From contig NC_060113.1 in NCBI RefSeq assembly GCF_021155765.1, positions 10,679,001 to 10,743,000 of the forward strand: a DNA stretch of 64,000 nt, given 5' to 3'. Within the stretch, counting starts at the first letter, position 1, and every line of letters starts with the position of its first letter. The stretch comes from Diprion similis. Lineage: Eukaryota; Arthropoda; Insecta; Hymenoptera; Diprionidae. This document shows positions 53,701 through 64,000 of this stretch, one piece after another. Position numbers and translations under genes: made by a program. The notes under the pieces are model-generated. The model saw only the letters and a program-made list of their open reading frames with translations, was not told the DNA's origin and did not search any database.

Positions 53701-54082
53701 TAAATTCACTACCGTTTAAAAATCTCCCGCTACCGTAAAAACTTTCTACCGTCTTGAGCTACCGTGTAAATTCAAACGTTCACCTCGACGTGAACTAAAA
53801 ATCATTTCCTACCGTCTTGAGCTACCGTGAAAAAACTTCGATTCTGACTTATTCCGTCATCGTTATTCGCTCATTCTCGTTCGTATCTTCAAAATTTAAC
53901 CTCTCGTTTGTCTTTTCGAAATCATTTAAAATGTCCTTTATATCAACTCAAGTTTTGCCAAAACAGTCACTACCTGTAACAGAAAAATTCCTTCAACAAA
54001 ACAACCGAAATCTACTGCACTCGGATGTACTCGACCAAGTTACCTGACGCAAAATTTTTTTTTGTGTGATCTCTTACCTTGT

Positions 54083-54287
54083 CTAACGTTACAAATCGAC
54101 TCAATTTCTAACGCGATTCTCTAGCTAGTGTCACAAACTAGCACCAGAGTGGCTTATTTTTTTTTCTAACGTTACAAATTGGCAACCTTCTCTTTTCTTT
54201 TCTCTAGCGTTACAAATTATTCTCTTTTATCTAGCGTTACAAACTGTCTATCTTTCCTCTGCCGTCTATCTTTTCTAACGTTACAAA
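54083..54287 (+). repeat. Six LTR-end-like motifs CTA(A/G)(C/T)GT(T/C)ACAAA
   Basis: Copies at 54083-54095, 54125-54137, 54166-54178, 54204-54216, 54231-54243 and 54275-54287. The LTR 3' end plus the next bases reads TTAGCGTCACAAA (47258-47270), and the LTR 5' end reversed is CGTTACA. Confidence 0.8.
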
Positions 54288-54495
54288 GTAGCATTCACTA
54301 GTATCCCGTGGAAATTACCGAAGCTTTACGTTTCTTTAGCTCTGAGCTAACCTTATCTTTTGTACCGTTCTCTTTTCGCTGTTGCTGTAAGCTAACAACA
54401 AAAAACGATTATTCGCTAGTATACAGGTCAGTATCGTTTAAAAAGAAAAACTAGAGGCTTCGTAACTTTACCTAGGCGAAAGACCTGCCCGGTCT

Positions 54496-54514
54496 CCCCC
54501 AGGGGGGGTGAAGT
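54496..54514 (+). promoter_or_regulatory. Polypurine tract of the long-LTR Gypsy element
   Basis: AGGGGGGGTGAAG immediately before the 3' LTR, the expected plus-strand primer. Confidence 0.7.
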
Positions 54515-57200
54515 TGTAACGTGGCATTTCAGAATGGCTCGTTACAAGGCTAAAAATCTAAAGGAAACTACCGAAAACGCGTCCCTGGCGGGGTACTCCA
54601 AGCAAGCTCGATACGATATAGGCGAAAAATACTAGTTACTAATATTTTCTGTACAAATTTTGTAATCCCGCGCTTCGGCGCAAGCTAAACAGGTACCGCG
54701 ACCACGATCATCGAGGGATCAACACGTTTCTTTGATTCACCGAGGGATCGACAACTACCGAAAACTACAGTTCCAGCTACCGACGAATTCAACTACCGTT
54801 TCGTAATCATGAATCTCCCGTACAACTTTGAATGCCTACTTTTTCGGATGCCGTAAGTTCGACATCAAGGGCAGACCGCAGCCTGTCGTTCACCGACTTA
54901 CCAGCCAGGAGCCGGACCGAGCCTAAAACACTACGTCCAAAGTTGATGAAGCCCTCGTCCTGAGGATCGACGCAGCCTTCCTGTCAGTAAGGGCTACAAT
55001 CATTGTGAGTCATGGTCCACGGACGATGAGGTGCTGTAAGCCGCCGTGTGACTGCATGGTCTTCGTGATATATCGTGGGCAGTTGGCCACTGCCTAGACG
55101 ACGAAGCCGGTGGAGGCAAACAATGTGGAGTTGCACTCCATCCGGTAACCTTCCGGAGGTAGCCTACGTACCTGCCTTCGTGGAGGGAACCCCCAATGAC
55201 AGGCAACCTGGACCGTACGACGCAGCAGACGAAGAAAAGTACGTGTGATGTCAACTACGCTCATCTAGCGGTAATCGTCGATAACGCGTAGCCGATATTC
55301 GCCAGAGGGAGGACCCAATTATGGTGGGGATTGAATGACCACCGAAGGGGAAGAAGAATCACCTGACGACACCGGCGAGATCGCTGATCCGGACTCCGAA
55401 CTCTGCCTATTCTACGCTCAACCCGCCAGGAGACAGCTTCGCTACCACCTCGCTCTCGTTTAGTTAGAAATCCTCAACCTTCCTCTTATATTCTACCACT
55501 ATCGCTTATTCCTCTACCGCTATCGCTATCGTTACCTTTTTCGCACCCACTACCGTTTTGATCTTTTAGCTTCACTCCTTCCTTTAGCTTCAATTCCTTC
55601 CGTTAACTTCACTTCCTTCCTTCTTCGCTCTCTTTAAGTTTAATTTAATTTAAAATCAGTGCCTAATCTCGTCACCGACTAAGGTAAGGCTTTCGCCTTT
55701 ATATCGTACCGTTACGAAGTTGCTCTAATTTCTGTTTCTCTTATCGTATCTCAATTATCGTTTTGGTTGCATCGAATGATGCCAGTATCTTTGTGAATCA
55801 TGGTCCACGACATTGAGGTGCTGTAAGCCGCCGTGCGACTGCATGATTTCGTTTCGTAATTAATTTCCGAAAACTATCGTGAGCGACCTCGTAACTACCG
55901 AATATCTTTTATATTTCTGAATTTTCTTTGCTTAATGCTTATCTTTTGTATCTCTAATTTTCTTTGCTTCTCGTAATTTTATGCTAGAAACGCTTGTGTA
56001 ATTTCTACTGTCTATCGCTATCGCTATCTTTACTTTTCTTACTAGTATTGCCTATCGCTTTGTATCGTATCGCTTGTTTTATATTATTTGCTTTGTGCAT
56101 GAAATTTCATATCGTATATTGAGCTACTTGGAGTACAGCTGAGCGTAGATTAAGCCGCTAAATACTACCGCACCTTTGTTTTCTATCGCTTATATTGATT
56201 TACATTTCTTATTACCTTGTAATATTTTCTTGTTTCCCGAATATCGTACTTCTGTGTTATCTTAAGTTGCTTGTTGTAACCAGGTGTATTTAGTGTATTA
56301 TTTTTACTCTGCAATCCCTTCTCTAAACCTCTCAATCTCGTATAACTTTTGTATTTTCTCTCGTTATCGTAATTTCGAATTTCCTTGTTAATTTAATATC
56401 GTAATTTTGACTGTTGTAATTATCAAACCGCTTGCTGTGAATAGTTCTTCCGAATAAGCTTCCGATATTTGTGAATCGTATATCATTGTCAATCTTTCTC
56501 GCTAATTACCATTTGTCGTAATTTAAATAGTATTTTCTTGTCACTATAGTTCTAAGCTACCGTCAATTCCGTCAACTACCGATTTTCGCTAAAGTTTCAC
56601 TCTTGCTTTAATGTAACAATTCTCGTAGTGCCGCTTCTGAAATTTGGGTAAGATCACGTCGCCCAGTGACGTCTAGTTTGAGTAGACTTTTTGCATTATA
56701 TCGCTTCTCTCGACCTACGATTAATTTCTTTTGCCAACTATTATTTTGTGCGAATTATCGCTTAGCTTCTTTAACCGAAGATCTTGTAAATCACTCTAGT
56801 TGACTAAATATCTTTTGTTAACTTTCTGTAACAAATTGACTAACCTACCGCTTATGAACTGATCAATAATATACGACTGATTGGCTTGTTAATTTACTTG
56901 ATTCGAGCTTATTTCTTGGTCTCTTTATTTTCCTTATTTCCGTAACTGTTGTAACTGCCTTTGGATACCGCCACTCTACCAGTTCGTGTGAGTACCTGAG
57001 CCTAGCCAGCCATACAACGGGTTCTCGAATTATTATTATCGTATCGTATCTTTTCCTTTCCTCTAAAAATTTGACACTGAAGCGTCTGGCGCCCAACGAG
57101 TATCTTTTCGTATCTTAAATATCGTATCGAATAATTGGAGAATCGCGCCAAAGTGTTAACGGTAAGTCCTCGTCAGAGGGTAACAGAATTTAGCGTCACA
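54515..57200 (+). repeat. 3' LTR (2,686 bp) of the long-LTR Gypsy element
   Basis: Near-identical partner of 44583-47268, followed by the target duplication AAAC. Confidence 0.95.
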
Positions 57201-57243
57201 AAACATACATGAATGCATCATGAGAATAGATCATTTTATCCAT

Positions 57244-58915
57244 TTATTTCAGTATTTTTAGAGACCCAGCTTGAGAAATATTGGCGTAAGATGAGGCACG
57301 ATCCACACTCAGATAGTCAACACTGGAACCTTTGATTTTTGACAATATTTCATTATTAATGGCAATAACGTCGGTATTTGTCGGGGCTAAAATAACTTTA
57401 CTAAAAGTTGATAAATCTTGTGGATCAATACTTTCACTAAATATTTCTTGCACAATATTTCCTTTCGACAGTATATCAGTCGGAATAGCAACAACCTCAT
57501 TGTTAAATTCGAATGAATTAGAAAATACTCCATCACCAATTTTCAAAAGCCGTTGCTTGGAATCCGTTTGTCCATCACACACACGAATCTTACCTTTCAA
57601 TGACATATATACAAAATGACACAATAAGCTGCTTCTTTTAACGCATGCTTCTAAAATTTGGGTTCTACTACCATGTCGTACAACAGGTAGAGTTTGCCGG
57701 AAATCACCGGAAACTATGACTACTTTACCCCCAAATAGTTCATGCAGCAGCATACGTTCTTGACATACGATCAACGGCTTCTAATGCGTATTTTGATGCC
57801 ATCGTTATTTAGTCCCAAATTATAATTTTTGCATCAAGAATATATAGACTATGTTTGGAATTAGGTTCAATATTACACGTTGATTGTTCATTCAAAAGAA
57901 ATGGTAATTTGAACGTTAAGTGAGCCGTCCTGCCCCCTTTTAATAAGTGTGCTGCAATTCCAGTCCATGCCACAGGCAATACGACTATATTCTCACTATT
58001 CAACGTAGAAATAATCGTGTCATGTAAGTAGCTCTTTCCTCTGCTACCGAGACCGTCCAAACAGATACACTTATCAGAAGATACACCACGGACTGCCGCC
58101 ATAACCGCATTAAATACAACGCCTTGATTTTTGGTTAAACTATTCACGGAAACTTTCACTGCCTGTTTCAACGCAATCATATTTTTTCTATTATGACACT
58201 TCATTGTGAAATTTTCTTCTATATCGGGTAGATTAAAAATTTTCAATGTAAATCCATGAAATATTAGTATTTCATTTATTACTTGCAAAGCCTTTTGTTC
58301 GTATTGTTCGTTATACTCGTGATGATTAACAAAATCAGATTTGTATTTTTCAAATAATTGGCGAGCATTAATCGGCATGCTAAATACACATATGTACGCA
58401 AATAATCGACACATATCGGTCGGAAATTTCAAACTTGACGCTTCGGAAAGACATTTGTCCCATTCCTCGTCATCAGTAACTAATTTGCGCGCAACTGCCG
58501 CTTCAAAATCGGTTGGATACATTATACCACCATTTGTCCGCACATCTTGAAATGATTGAGCTCCACGAATGTGTGATAACAACATTCTCAGAAAATAACG
58601 CTCAGTTTCCTTAGGACTCACAAAGTACATTCTACTCAAAACAGGTTTTACGAATTTCTTTCGTTTCGACCACTTTGTGAATTCTTTATCAAGAACGTAA
58701 TAATTTGGAACTTTACAATACAAATACTTACGTGCATCGACATCAGTGGTGTTCAAAGTAAACCATGCGAGCAATGTAGATTCCTTGTTTTCATCTATGG
58801 CTACTTCTTCATTACCCTCTTCAAAATATACTACTTGTTCACCTTCTACGTGAACTGCTAATCTGTATATAGCAAGGGACTGTTTATTCATCGGATATTC
58901 ACACAGACGATGCAT
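57244..58915 (-). pseudogene. Helitron helicase (Pif1-like), frameshifted and 3'-truncated
   Basis: 5'-to-3' DNA helicase part of a Helitron RepHel protein. The first frame (58915-57809) ends after a Walker A that reads GLGSRGKSYLHD instead of the usual GPGGTGKT, and a Walker B near IIIWD. After a frameshift near 57790 come LLHELFGGKVVIVSGDFRQTLPVV and VILAPTNTDVIAINNEIL. It stops at 57244 before the last helicase motifs. The altered P-loop and frameshift make it inactive. It is continuous upstream with the Rep domain at 58950-59601. Confidence 0.85.
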
Positions 58916-58949
58916 ATTTACACAGTCGATATATATTTATCCACCTCAT

Positions 58950-60870
58950 TGTACATGATGTTACAATCTTCTTGCACATTCTCCATTCCAACAATCGCGC
59001 AATCATGACCTTTATAGCAATATTTAAATAAATATTTTATACACTGCACCGTCAAACATAACTCGACGTTAATGTGACTATTAAATTTCTATGACAAATA
59101 CGCGTTATACGGCACAACGTCTCTATTGTTAGCAGTTCTACGTGTCCCATCTCTCTTAACATAAAAAACAATAGGGTTTCCGTCATCTCGCCTACGATAT
59201 ACGGGATAACCCTTTGAATAATAATTTGTTTCCAACACATAATCCTTCGGAAATCGTTTCGTACATCGATTTGTTTTCGTGTCCATGCAAGGTGAATCAA
59301 CATTTTGTTGACTGAACGGGTCGTGAATCATACATTGTTTGACGATGTCGTGCAGTAACGGATATCTTGTCTTATCGGGTATCTCGGCCGAAACTATTTT
59401 GTCAACGTCATCTGCATCTCGAATTTTGCTGTCTTTCTCCAGCCAAAACAACATGTGAGCATGTGATAAGCCTTGTTTTTGAAATTCGACTACATGAACA
59501 TAAGCAGCACACTTTCTAAATACTGCTTTGACGATTGATTCTGCTTTCAGCTCCTTAACTTTCTGATGAAATACTCTAGCTATAAGGTCTGGTCGATCCA
59601 TTGCAGTTTTGACCAGGCTTCAGATTTTCACACTTTCTTTCCATTTTGGATTACAGATCATAGTGATAAATAAATCGGGTTTTCCATATTTTTACAATAT
59701 TGCCATGGCGTCAATAAAACTTTGCTGCAAACCTCGTGGACTCCCACCTAACGAAAACGGTAATATCACCATTTTCCCTATCCTTGCATTATCCCGTCCG
59801 GCTTTGTTGTGTAGATATTCTATTACGCCGTTATACATTTCTGCTCGTAATTTATTTTGTTGATTTCTCATGAAATACACACGATGACGTTCGACTTTTG
59901 TCCACGTATCGACAATATATTGCTGGGATAAACTTCTTATACTCAGACATGGATTGAATCCGCCTCCGTCGCTCAACATAAAGCTGTAGTATTGCAACGC
60001 TGTTATATCACGTTTCCTCCGGTTTACTTCATCTTCAGCGTCCATCCAGACTGACCGGATGGAAAGATAAGAGAATATATCATAGGGTCAACATGTTGAC
60101 TCGGAGATGACATACTTATAGGACCCTTACTTTCAGAATATACACATATGTCTCCTTGTAACGGAGGATCTCCATCTTCAGCAACGAACACTACTGCTAC
60201 TTCATTGCATGTTGGTATGTTGAAACGATTTTTATCAACTGTGTCATCTCGTTTAAACCACATTCGAACTTCACGAACTGGACAACTGGTTCAATTGGAC
60301 AGCAATTTTTCGTTTCTTTCCACCTCGTACATCATATTGAACGCCTTTGCGCATGAATTGACCCTGCGTATAACGTCATCCAATACGCTCAATACCTCTG
60401 GTAAGCAGCCACTATTGCCGGGATGTTGCATACAAACTCTAGTAGCGATCTCGTTATCAACAATATATAATTGTCCATGTTCACGGGATTCATTGCAATC
60501 TGGATAAAGCGCATATTATGATAGGTTTGTCCACATATACGGAATACAAATGGACCTCGACTTTTGAAGGCGTCTAATTTAGCACTAAAACTTGCGAATG
60601 CCAAGGAATTGTTGAACTTCTCAAATTTTCCATGGAATTTCTACTAAATGCATCATTACCGTTGATCAATGCTTGAATCTCTTTCGGGTAAGAACTATCT
60701 TTCAAAATACGTACTCAACCTTTGTGACAGCAACTATTATACTTCTTATCACCGGGTAATTCAGAAACAAAATGTTTAGCATGACAAAACTGACTCGAAT
60801 AATTAATTTTTCCCAGATAATGTAATTCTACTTCACCTTTCATAAAATCGGGACTTTCCAATACCACCCT
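58950..60870 (-). pseudogene. Helitron Rep (HUH, Y2) and N-terminal domain, several frameshifts
   Basis: The replication initiator of a rolling-circle transposon. N-terminal zinc region: FCHAKHF...CCHKG (about 60720-60810). Then KSRGPFVFRICGQTYHNM, ERHRVYFMRNQQNKLRAEMY and LPFSLGGSPRGLQQSFIDAM. The HUH motif reads EFQKQGLSHAHMLFWLEKD (about 59440-59490). The Y2 motif IKYLFKYCYKGHD (about 59000-59040) keeps both tyrosines. Frames switch near 59690, 60040, 60290 and 59090, so it is a pseudogene with intact motifs. Confidence 0.85.
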
Positions 60871-60993
60871 TCCTATCAAAATCACGGAAGGATTAATTTT
60901 CCTTTTTTTTTGTCGCAGGTCACACTAAACCTTCTGTCCTGTTACGTTTTTTTTTTTCTTAGACTTTTCTTCGATTTGACTCTTCCGTATTTT

Positions 60994-61407
60994 TCACATT
61001 TTTGTCGGCTTCCCTTCTTTGCTTCTGACGTATTGCATCGGCCTTGTGTCTGTTGGCCCGTCGTTCCTCAGATTCTTTTGCGCGCCTTTTTTCATTCTAT
61101 CCGCATCGCTTTTACAGACCACGGACTCCTTTATGTTTCGCACATTTTTGTTAGTTATCCTTCTCTGCTGCTGACGTATCGCATCAGCCTTGAGTCTGTT
61201 GGCCCGTTGCTCCTCAGATTCTTTTGCACGACTTGATTTTTTTCTATCTACATCTTTGTAGCGTAATGCAGCCGCCCGAATGTCATTTTCCTTTCCTAGA
61301 GATTCTGTGATTTTCTTCGCTATTGGTTTTGTACATTTAAAATCAACTCCAGTCTTGGTATCGAGAGGTCGATTCTGATGTTTCTGCTCCCTATTGTACA
61401 TAAACAC
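60994..61407 (-). pseudogene. Basic coiled region of the Helitron protein
   Basis: 137 residues dominated by Arg, Lys, Glu and Gln with repeated EEQRANRLKADAIRQQQRR-like text, typical of the segment between protease and Rep parts in arthropod Helitron-like proteins. The frame overlaps the end of the Ulp1-like frame, marking a frameshift near 61320-61400. Confidence 0.6.
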
Positions 61408-62099
61408 GTTTTTTCAGATAAAACTTTTTGTGGCATTGATTCACTTACTTGGATATTCACCTTATGGACACCTTTCACAACCTTGGATTTATTATGTTTC
61501 GTACACACACCTGTGGAAAACGTTTCGCGCGGCGTATTGCTATGCGAGGTTACTTGTATAAATGGAAAGTGTATCAAATGATTTGAATTGAACATGTTGA
61601 ATGAATGTGGTCTCATCCTTGATATATCATACCGTACCTCACAAGAATTCACACCAAAAACAACAGAAGTTGCAAAAGCTATGGAAAACACACCGCAATC
61701 CCAGTAATTACTTTGTTGCTGTACTTTTTCAGACACAACACGGATATTGTTATAAGGTAACAATTTGCTCAAAAATATCTTATGATGATCGTGCAATACT
61801 CTATTGTTAACGCTATCATATCTGTGTAATACTTCGGTATCGTAGTAAACACAAATCCAATGTCCCAAATGTCTCGGGACATGAAACAGTATTTGCATGC
61901 ATGCTTTATTTTCCGGAACACTTTGAATTGATCGTGGTATTTGTACCAATAAGGTATTCTGCATGCGAAAAGTTGAGTATTGCTCTGATGGGTCGCCGAA
62001 TTCGTTTATATGTGTAATCAACAACATACCTAATTGACCAGTTCTCTGCAAGACCGCGAAATCATCCGGAGATAATTCTATATACCTGCGTCGATTCAT
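61320..62099 (-). pseudogene. Ulp1-like cysteine protease domain at the Helitron N-terminus
   Basis: The start MNRRRYIELSPDDF is at 62099. The C48/Ulp1 triad is visible: LGHWICVYYD (His), HRYDSVNNR (Asp), then QQQSNYWDCGVFSIAFA (Gln and catalytic Cys). Residues 1-200 hold the domain; the rest is linker. Ulp1 proteases cleave SUMO/ubiquitin-like proteins, and such domains are known in some Helitron-like and other eukaryotic transposons. It is upstream of, and on the same strand as, the Rep-helicase parts, with a frameshift between. Confidence 0.8.
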
Positions 62100-62560
62100 G
62101 GTAATATTACTTTGTACCCTTCTCCTCTTTTCCGCTTAGTTTCACACTCGCTCACAAATCAGCAACAGAATTGTCCAATTATACCTCTGACGCCGATGTG
62201 CTTAGTTTTATCACGTATCACTCACAAACTCGAAAACTCGATTTATTATGGACGTATACGTCAACACGCGCTGGTAATAGCACCTGAACTCATGATCGCA
62301 TGCAAAGAAGAAAACGCAATATGAATACACGACGTCCATGTGCCCGTCATTATGCTCATCGAATTCAATCAATGTAGAGGTCGTTCGAGTCTTCATCTAC
62401 GACGAAAACCCAAACAAACGTTTCCGACCTATCTATCACACAATAATATAAGTACATGGAATATGTTATAAAGATTTCCATGTATATGCAGAATAGCCGT
62501 GCGCCTAACACATTAAGGCAGGCAACCAGATTTCAAATCAATTCTCAATCGATCAGGCCA
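62100..62560. other. Upstream flank of the Helitron gene, no gene
   Basis: AT-rich, short frames only. The Helitron 5' end (TC dinucleotide) probably lies here but cannot be placed. Confidence 0.4.
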
Positions 62561-63600
62561 AGGACCTGGAGCACAGAAACTACAGAGCGCTGGTCCTGGA
62601 AGTCGAGTTCCACCAGGTAGTGGACCTGGAGCGCAGGTACTACGGAGCGCTAGTCCTGAAATTCAAAATTCACCAGGTCAAGGACCTGGAGCGGATGAGC
62701 TACGGAGCGCTTGTCCTGGACGTCGGAATTCACCTGGTAGTCAACCTGGAACGCAGGAACTACGGAGCGTTTGTCCTGGGAGTCGAGTTCCACCAGGTCG
62801 TGGACCTGGAGCGCAGGAACTACGGAGCGCTTGTCCTGGACGTTGAAATTCACCAAGTAGTATACCTGAAGCGCAGGAACCACGGAGCACTTGTCCTGGA
62901 AGTCGGAATTTACCAGGTTCAGGACCTGGAACGCAGGAACTACGGAGCGCTTGTCTTGAAGGTCGAGTACCACCAGGTAGTGGACTTGGGGCACAGGAAC
63001 TACGGAGCGCTCGTCCTGGACGACGAAATTCACCTGGTAGTGGACCTCGAATGTAGGAACTACGGGGCGCTACTCCTGGAATTTGAAATTCACCAGGTTC
63101 AGGGCCTGGAGCGTAGGAGCTACGGAGCACTTGTCCTGAAATTTAAAATTCACCAGGTCAAAGACCTGAAGCGCAGGAACTACGGGGTGCTTGTCCTGGA
63201 AGTCGAAATTCACCAGGTCAAGGACCTGGAGCGAATGTGCTACGGAGCGCTTGTTCTGGATGTCGAAATTCACCAGGTTCAGGACCTGGAGCACAGGTGC
63301 TACGCAGCGGTAGTCCTGAAATTCAGAATTCACCAGGTCAAGGACCTGGAGCCAATGAGCTACGGAGCGCTTGTCCTGGAAGTCGAAATTCACCAGGTAG
63401 TATACCTGGAGCGCAGGAACTACGGAGCGCTAGTCCTGAAATTCAGAATTCACCAGGTCAAGGACCTGGAGCCAATGAGCTACGGAGCGCTTGTCCTGGA
63501 AGTCGAAATTCACCAGGTCGTGGACCTGGAGCACAGGAACTACGGTGCGCTGGTCCTAGAAGTCGGAATTCACCAGGTCAAGTACCTGGAGCGGAGCGCG
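62561..63600 (+). repeat. 60-bp minisatellite, about 17 units, no length change
   Basis: Every unit begins near AGGACCTGGAGCGCAGGAAC at exact 60-bp steps from 62561 to 63581 and ends near AAATTCACCAGGT. Substitutions vary between units but no indel is seen. Some units recur in blocks (for example 63301-63360 and 63421-63480 nearly identical). Confidence 0.97.
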
Positions 63601-63660
63601 ATTTTCATACGTGCTCTTGACTGCGCGGTCGTTTCCGGACTGAAAATTCCGGCTCGCTGA
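62620..63660 (+). CDS. Long ORF through the minisatellite, 20-residue repeats
   Basis: 346 residues made of the repeat DLERRNYGALVLEVEIHQVV with variants, then ERSAIFIRALDCAVVSGLKIPAR and a stop. The first ATG arises within the array, with no signal peptide. Other frames on both strands are also partly open because the period is divisible by three, so coding is unproven. No known domain. Confidence 0.3.
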   Translation: MDLERRYYGALVLKFKIHQVKDLERMSYGALVLDVGIHLVVNLERRNYGAFVLGVEFHQVVDLERRNYGALVLDVEIHQVVYLKRRNHGALVLEVGIYQVQDLERRNYGALVLKVEYHQVVDLGHRNYGALVLDDEIHLVVDLECRNYGALLLEFEIHQVQGLERRSYGALVLKFKIHQVKDLKRRNYGVLVLEVEIHQVKDLERMCYGALVLDVEIHQVQDLEHRCYAAVVLKFRIHQVKDLEPMSYGALVLEVEIHQVVYLERRNYGALVLKFRIHQVKDLEPMSYGALVLEVEIHQVVDLEHRNYGALVLEVGIHQVKYLERSAIFIRALDCAVVSGLKIPAR

Positions 63661-64000
63661 ATTTTGTCCCCGCCAATTACTCTAGATCAACGATGACGTA
63701 AATAGAAAAAAAAATTCAGGTGACATCACTTTCTGAACATCTGGACATCCAAAATTTGGTTTCGAACTTTAATACTATATATATAAGATAAGATAAGATA
63801 GTACATTGTGTCTCAAAGGCGGGAAGGCGCATTTCTCCTGTGGTGCACACGATACTTTTTGTCCGACTCCTTTTGAAAACGCGAAATACTGAGAAAAAAA
63901 CCAGCACCGGAGCCCCCACCTAATAATATACGTTTTCAAGCACGGAATAAAATTGAAAAAAACAAATCAAGAACATAATTAATCCTATTTTTAGTAATAC
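63661..64000. other. Non-coding tail of the window
   Basis: No gene. A short (AAGAT)n run is at about 63785-63800. Confidence 0.5.

Larger units (their letters stand above)
44583..57200 (+). mobile_element. Intact long-LTR Gypsy retrotransposon, 12.6 kb, with ORF3
   Basis: Target duplication AAAC (44579-44582 and 57201-57204). Two 2,686-bp LTRs, primer site, gag, pol in -1 frame, ORF3, polypurine tract. All reading frames are open and LTRs nearly identical, so it is the youngest element in the window and possibly still competent. Confidence 0.95.

Noticed and set aside
62561..63600. CRISPR array
   Set aside because: The 60-bp units are contiguous without unique spacers; it is a minisatellite in eukaryotic DNA.

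Overview
This window looks like animal nuclear DNA, most likely from an insect (possibly a hymenopteran; inference only). It is a deeply nested graveyard of transposable elements with almost no recognisable host gene. The reasons are GT-AG introns, Ty3/Gypsy LTR elements of the 17.6 and Mag types, an endonuclease-bearing LINE family, a mariner-like DD37D transposase, a Helitron with an Ulp1-type protease, and a fragment of a Polinton/adintovirus-like element. No bacterial operon, CRISPR array or rRNA was seen.

Layout, left to right. 1-5500 is a copy of a DNA transposon (its left end lies outside the window) carrying a nested mariner-like element. A second copy in inverted orientation lies at 7104-9803, inside a solo LTR (6766-10191, target duplication GCGT). 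That LTR in turn splits ORF1 of a LINE (about 5990-11455, minus). 11456-27694 is an old minus-strand Gypsy element of the 17.6 lineage. Its Pol carries two OARD1-like macro domains in tandem between RNase H and integrase, and probably a third, divergent one between protease and RT. It is interrupted by a 3.4-kb solo LTR (13524-16971) and by a full Mag-like Gypsy element (20784-25470, duplication TTAAC). Removing either insertion on paper rejoins the reading frame. 27695-32160 is a decayed plus-strand Gypsy element that landed in the LTR of the macro element; its 3' region holds six hairpins with covarying stems.

32367-34399 (minus) is the virus-like fragment: a phospholipase A2-bearing minor-capsid-like protein, an adenain-like protease and a penton-like protein. 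34450-38300 is a second LINE of the same family, split by a 633-bp LTR-like insertion (duplication CACG). 38310-44582 is mostly non-coding, with short repeats, one possible RGG-rich terminal exon (42118-42452) and a GC-rich foldable patch near 43391-43500.

44583-57200 is a young, intact Gypsy element with 2,686-bp LTRs, a tRNA-Lys primer site and duplication AAAC. It has gag (SAP-like N-terminus), pol in the -1 frame, and an unusual third ORF whose two zinc knuckles copy those of its own Gag. It inserted next to or in the 3' part of a broken minus-strand Helitron (57244-62099). 62561-63600 is a 60-bp minisatellite of about 17 units with an unbroken reading frame.

The most novel-looking points are the macro-domain-bearing Gypsy element, the nucleocapsid-like ORF3, the array of LTR-terminus-like motifs upstream of the 3' LTR, and the covarying hairpin array. 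Three separate insertions share LTR ends of the form TGTAACG...GTCACA and define one long-LTR lineage active at different times.
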